Assembly: GCA_032622095.1 (NCBI GenBank)
Contig: CP136063.1
Location: 62,883,897 to 62,947,896, forward strand
Length of the DNA: 64,000 nucleotides
Source: Siphonodentalium dalli
Taxonomy: Eukaryota > Mollusca > Scaphopoda > Gadilida > Siphonodentaliidae
Direction of reading: 5' to 3'
Below, in pieces: positions 60,560-64,000 of this stretch (positions within the stretch are counted from its first letter, which is position 1; every line of letters begins with the position of its first letter). The notes below the pieces were generated by a model that saw nothing but the letters and a program-made list of their open reading frames with translations, made no database searches and was not told the DNA's origin. The position numbers and the translations under genes are program-made.

Positions 60560-62623
60560 ATGGTACTTTCTCCTAAAGCTGGTGTCCTAAAAAGAGCTGG
60601 AACTCTTAATCCTACGTGTGATGTTATCGATTACTCACATACTCGGAAAAAAGACTTTGTACTAAATGTTAACAGGACAATTGCAAAAAAGATCAAAGCT
60701 ACAAAACGTAAAACGTCTGTCGAATATACATTAACTGGAGGCGGGTTGGTTGCCAAAGCTGATCTGGTTTCATTTGAAATAATAGTGAGAGCAATTGGAC
60801 ATTTCTATTCTGATTATCCTCAAAACAAAGGAACTGCAAGTGGATCAAAAGACTGTGATAAAGATTATAAATTGCTTGCGAAAGTCATTCATGTTCGAAA
60901 TAATGGTATTGCCATGTATACACTGAATATTCATCACACCCAGTGTTCTTTTCTGGTAAATGGCAAAAACATAAATAAATTACTTGATGAGGATGTGGCA
61001 GATATTCACGCAACGATACAATATTCTGTACTCAATGGTGAAAAAGTTTATCTCTCGTATCTAAATGTACATCTACGTCAACAGCTAGAACTGATACAGA
61101 AGCAACTCCACTCCACACCGCCTAAAACAACTGAGAATAATGTTTTGGAACTTGGCAACAGTTTGGACAGTGCAATTCATCCTCCGACAAAAAAAATCTT
61201 ATCGGTGTCCAATGATAATCCAGTTAAATGCCAAAAATGTAAGCGGAATGTAAAAAACTTAGCTGTAGAGTGTGAATTGTGTCTCGATTGGATTCATTAT
61301 TTCTGTGAGGGTCTTAGTCAACAGGAAAGAACCAATGTAGAAGATCCCTCTTTAACACCACATTACAAATGTAAAAAATGCTGCGCAGATGAAAAGATTC
61401 TGAACAATTCAACACCAAACACCAGTGCTTTATCGGATATGCAGCTGAAAATACCATCGACAACTCAAAAATGTTCATCTATAGCATCAGATCTACTACT
61501 TGAGGAAGATTCTAGTGACATATCTGCAGAAGTTAAGTGTTCAATGTGTAATCTACCAATCAAAACTGGTAATGGACAAAATTGTCATCACTGTCTGGAA
61601 TTCTTACATATCGATTGTCTTATTAAGAATGAAAACAATATGATGTGTGTTAACTGCCATCCTCGTAGTGATAATTCAGGAGATAACAATTCTATATGGA
61701 ACAGTTCGCTTGCTATATCCCCAGATCATAAAATAAAACAGTGTTTTCCTATCAACAATTACAGCGTCACTGTGAATCAGGATGGCGAACCTATCATCGT
61801 ATATGATAACAATGTCAGTATCGATCCTCTTGTGAAAAAATCCAAGGACAATTCTAGTAAAGACCTCAGAATCCGAGAAAATAAATTAAGAAAAAGGGAA
61901 GAGGAACTGAAAGTTAAAGAGAAAATATTTGAAGAATTTGAAAAAGAACGTGTTTGGTTTAGAACTTATATCGCTAAGCTGGAGAGCCGTGTGAACGAAC
62001 TTGAACATTCAAATGATATTCTGAAGAAACAGCTTAACACGAGATCTACAAACTTACCCTCTTCTAAACAGGATTTAGATGATAACAGCATCCAAAGCAA
62101 ATTGGCAAAGGTGATAAACAATCATGTGGACAATATTATAGAAAAATTCAAAACAGCGCTACAAGATTCAACTGATATGATCAACAGTAGCACTGGCACC
62201 AATCAGACGAATGGACATTGCATAAAAACACATGTTAGCGACTTGTGCGGTGATAACCTGATTTACCAGCGACCTGTGATAAAGGCCCCTCTCTTCAGAA
62301 CAGACATTCCTCCTCCACCACTACCAGTCAGTGTGCATTCACAGAGTGAATTTAGTACTAGTAATAACTCTTGTGTAATTTCGTCAAGTCAAATTCAAGG
62401 ACATGGAAACATAAAAAGTATCAACAAATCTAATGATGATTCGTCCAAAACCAATGTAACTATTCTATCTTCTAAAGACTGTGCTTCCCAAGGAGTGAAA
62501 ATGACAACACCAAGAAAGGTCAACGAAATAACACCTCAGGACAGGTCTAATACTGAACTGAGTGATTTAAACGATAAGCAGTCTGTTTTGTTACAGGATC
62601 AGACATTCAACACAAAACTATGA
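60560..62623 (+). CDS. LINE ORF1 protein with two PHD-like fingers and a coiled coil, intact
   Basis: The frame is open upstream to a GTG at 60518. I take the ATG at 60560 (A at -3, G at +4), giving 687 aa. Residues about 20-190 form a domain of unknown fold with YTLNIHHTQCSFLVNGKNI, a type I associate with invertebrate LINE ORF1s. Residues 224-275 are a PHD-like finger (CQKCKRNV, CELCLDWIHYFC, YKCKKC). Residues 327-365 are a shorter second one (CSMCNLPI, CHHCLEFLHIDC, MMCVNC). Residues 434-495 are a charged heptad-rich coiled coil. The C-terminal part is polar with a PPPPLP run. The protein would bind element RNA and form particles. It overlaps ORF2 by ATGA. Confidence 0.82.
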   Translation: MVLSPKAGVLKRAGTLNPTCDVIDYSHTRKKDFVLNVNRTIAKKIKATKRKTSVEYTLTGGGLVAKADLVSFEIIVRAIGHFYSDYPQNKGTASGSKDCDKDYKLLAKVIHVRNNGIAMYTLNIHHTQCSFLVNGKNINKLLDEDVADIHATIQYSVLNGEKVYLSYLNVHLRQQLELIQKQLHSTPPKTTENNVLELGNSLDSAIHPPTKKILSVSNDNPVKCQKCKRNVKNLAVECELCLDWIHYFCEGLSQQERTNVEDPSLTPHYKCKKCCADEKILNNSTPNTSALSDMQLKIPSTTQKCSSIASDLLLEEDSSDISAEVKCSMCNLPIKTGNGQNCHHCLEFLHIDCLIKNENNMMCVNCHPRSDNSGDNNSIWNSSLAISPDHKIKQCFPINNYSVTVNQDGEPIIVYDNNVSIDPLVKKSKDNSSKDLRIRENKLRKREEELKVKEKIFEEFEKERVWFRTYIAKLESRVNELEHSNDILKKQLNTRSTNLPSSKQDLDDNSIQSKLAKVINNHVDNIIEKFKTALQDSTDMINSSTGTNQTNGHCIKTHVSDLCGDNLIYQRPVIKAPLFRTDIPPPPLPVSVHSQSEFSTSNNSCVISSSQIQGHGNIKSINKSNDDSSKTNVTILSSKDCASQGVKMTTPRKVNEITPQDRSNTELSDLNDKQSVLLQDQTFNTKL

Positions 62624-64000
62624 CACAGGTTCTCCGAATCTTAACATACAACTGTAAAAACATCAAGACTTGTGCTAATACCTTCAAATATTTGTTTGAT
62701 AAAGTGGACTTTAATTTAATTCAGGAACACTGGCTTTTTAATTGTGAAATGAACCTCATAAACGAACTAAATGGTGACATTACCGGATGTGAAAAAGCAG
62801 TTGATGATAGTGATCCTATTTCTCCGTCGCACATGCCCCGAGGATATGGTGGAGTTGCTGTTCTTTGGAAACGATCTTGGGATAAGGTAGTGAAGACCGT
62901 TAATGATGGCTGTGTACGTGTGGAAGTGATAACACAACCAAGGATTCTTCTTGTATCTGTTTATATGCCAACATCATCTAGTGACAATAGTAGTGAATTC
63001 CAGAACATTCTCGACCAATTATATGCTATCATCACCAAATATAAACTGACACACACAATCATTATTGGTGGAGATTTCAATATTGATCTCTATAAGTATC
63101 CGGATTCTAATCGCACCAAAGACCTTCTTGCACTAATGAATGAATTTAATTTCAATACAGAATCGAAAGGAAAAACATTTCTCAATGTGAAAGATGTCTT
63201 TGTGTCTGAACTTGATTACATTTTCCATCCTGACATCCTGAGCGTTAAGTCAACACATTTTGATCTAGTTAACAACACTTCTGACCATGTACCTGTATAT
63301 CTTGAAATACCTTATCAAATTCTTAGAACAGAGGAACCGCCTGATGATACAAGTCAAAACAAGGGGACATTATGGAAAAAAGTTGATATTCAACAATATT
63401 CTGAACTTACAGCCATGAAAATTTCCAAATTCATGTGTGATTCCTATGTTAAGGATACTGATGTGATGATATCCATCAATTCATTATTTAATATCCTCAC
63501 AAGCTCTGCTGGTGAATGTACTCCGAAAAGAAGACTTAACAAAAATAAACCTAAACTAGATGTTTGGAACCAATTTATCGCCAGCGCACTGCATAAGAAC
63601 CGGAAGGCACACTCAGATTGGATAACAGCTGGTAAACCAAGTGACCCAACAAATGAGTTATGTATCAACAGAAAAGATTCTCGGAAGGAATATAGGTTGC
63701 TTGTGCGCAAAGCTGTATTACAGAAGAATATGAACCTAAAGAGTTCCATCATGCAGTCTAGAGAAGCAAATAAGGACCTTTTCTACAGGTTGATCAAACG
63801 ACAAAAATGTAATGGTAACACCTTTATTAGTGATTTATATGTGAATGACACCAAGTACAGCAACGATGATGTAATTGATGGATGGCATGAACACTTCAGT
63901 AAACTTGCATCTCCAAGTGACAATACCTCATATGACTTTTCTTTTTACCATCAAGCACTTGATGACTATGCTGCAATCAAAGCTTCTAGGACTGAGAAGA
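62620..64000 (+). CDS. LINE ORF2, endonuclease part, open to the window end
   Basis: Translation from the ATG at 62620 is open without a stop for 460 codons to the edge. Residues 1-225 are an APE-type endonuclease with expected motifs: RILTYNCKNI, LIQEHWL, YGGVAVLW, VSVYMPT, IIIGGDFNID, LDYIF and TSDHVPV. The following residues form the usual linker before the RT domain, which lies outside. All catalytic positions I can place are intact. The start codon shares bases with the ORF1 stop, which suggests coupled translation. The endonuclease would nick the target for reverse transcription. Confidence 0.85.
   Translation, partial: MTQVLRILTYNCKNIKTCANTFKYLFDKVDFNLIQEHWLFNCEMNLINELNGDITGCEKAVDDSDPISPSHMPRGYGGVAVLWKRSWDKVVKTVNDGCVRVEVITQPRILLVSVYMPTSSSDNSSEFQNILDQLYAIITKYKLTHTIIIGGDFNIDLYKYPDSNRTKDLLALMNEFNFNTESKGKTFLNVKDVFVSELDYIFHPDILSVKSTHFDLVNNTSDHVPVYLEIPYQILRTEEPPDDTSQNKGTLWKKVDIQQYSELTAMKISKFMCDSYVKDTDVMISINSLFNILTSSAGECTPKRRLNKNKPKLDVWNQFIASALHKNRKAHSDWITAGKPSDPTNELCINRKDSRKEYRLLVRKAVLQKNMNLKSSIMQSREANKDLFYRLIKRQKCNGNTFISDLYVNDTKYSNDDVIDGWHEHFSKLASPSDNTSYDFSFYHQALDDYAAIKASRTEK

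Overview
The window is eukaryotic and animal-like. It holds long C2H2 zinc-finger arrays with TGDRP/TGEKP linkers, non-LTR (LINE) and BEL/Pao retrotransposons, a Helitron-like element, many TTAA-target MITEs and AT-rich spacers. No rRNA, tRNA or bacterial-type operon was recognised. A marine invertebrate, perhaps a mollusc or other lophotrochozoan, is my guess from the mix of PHD-bearing LINEs and finger expansions; the sequence does not prove it.

The left two thirds (1-46957) is a tandem array of one unit repeated four times: an intronless zinc-finger gene, a tail of decayed fingers, and a conserved AT-rich spacer. Copy A (1-15590) is cut by the window edge, carries an in-frame stop, and its decayed tail is split by a BEL/Pao element (1814-10130). 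That element itself holds a TIR transposon (2749-5878), which holds an array of 24 CTTAAG-centred palindromes (3049-4538). Copy B (15594-28200) is broken by the same stop plus frameshifts. Copy C (28204-40864) is intact, with 30 fingers. Copy D (about 40865-46957) is open but its C-terminal end has been replaced by unrelated DNA. B and C each end in the same dead PHD/endonuclease/RT LINE, itself split by a TTAA MITE. This shows that B and C arose by a recent tandem duplication with a period of about 12.66 kb.

The spacers contain a foldback MITE and clusters of short interrupted palindromes from several unrelated sequence families (AGTCAnnnTGACT, CTACC/GGTAG, GCGCAATT/AATTGCGC). Copy A alone has a Helitron-like insertion carrying repeated inverted TGACCTTGA/TCAAGGTCA pairs.

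The right third (46958-64000) is intergenic and repeat-rich. It has TTAA MITEs, minisatellites and decayed low-copy duplications. Its one single-copy host-like gene is a minus-strand 11-finger protein (51231-52757) with an unusual N-terminal 18-residue cysteine repeat. Further right are a decayed second LINE family (55935-58576), a large foldback element, and an apparently intact LINE (60283 to the window end). That LINE's 687-aa ORF1 and endonuclease ORF2 overlap in an ATGA stop/start.

The only genes with intact reading frames are the zinc-finger genes in C, D (truncated) and on the minus strand, and the two ORFs of the last LINE. Everything else is mobile, decayed or spacer DNA.
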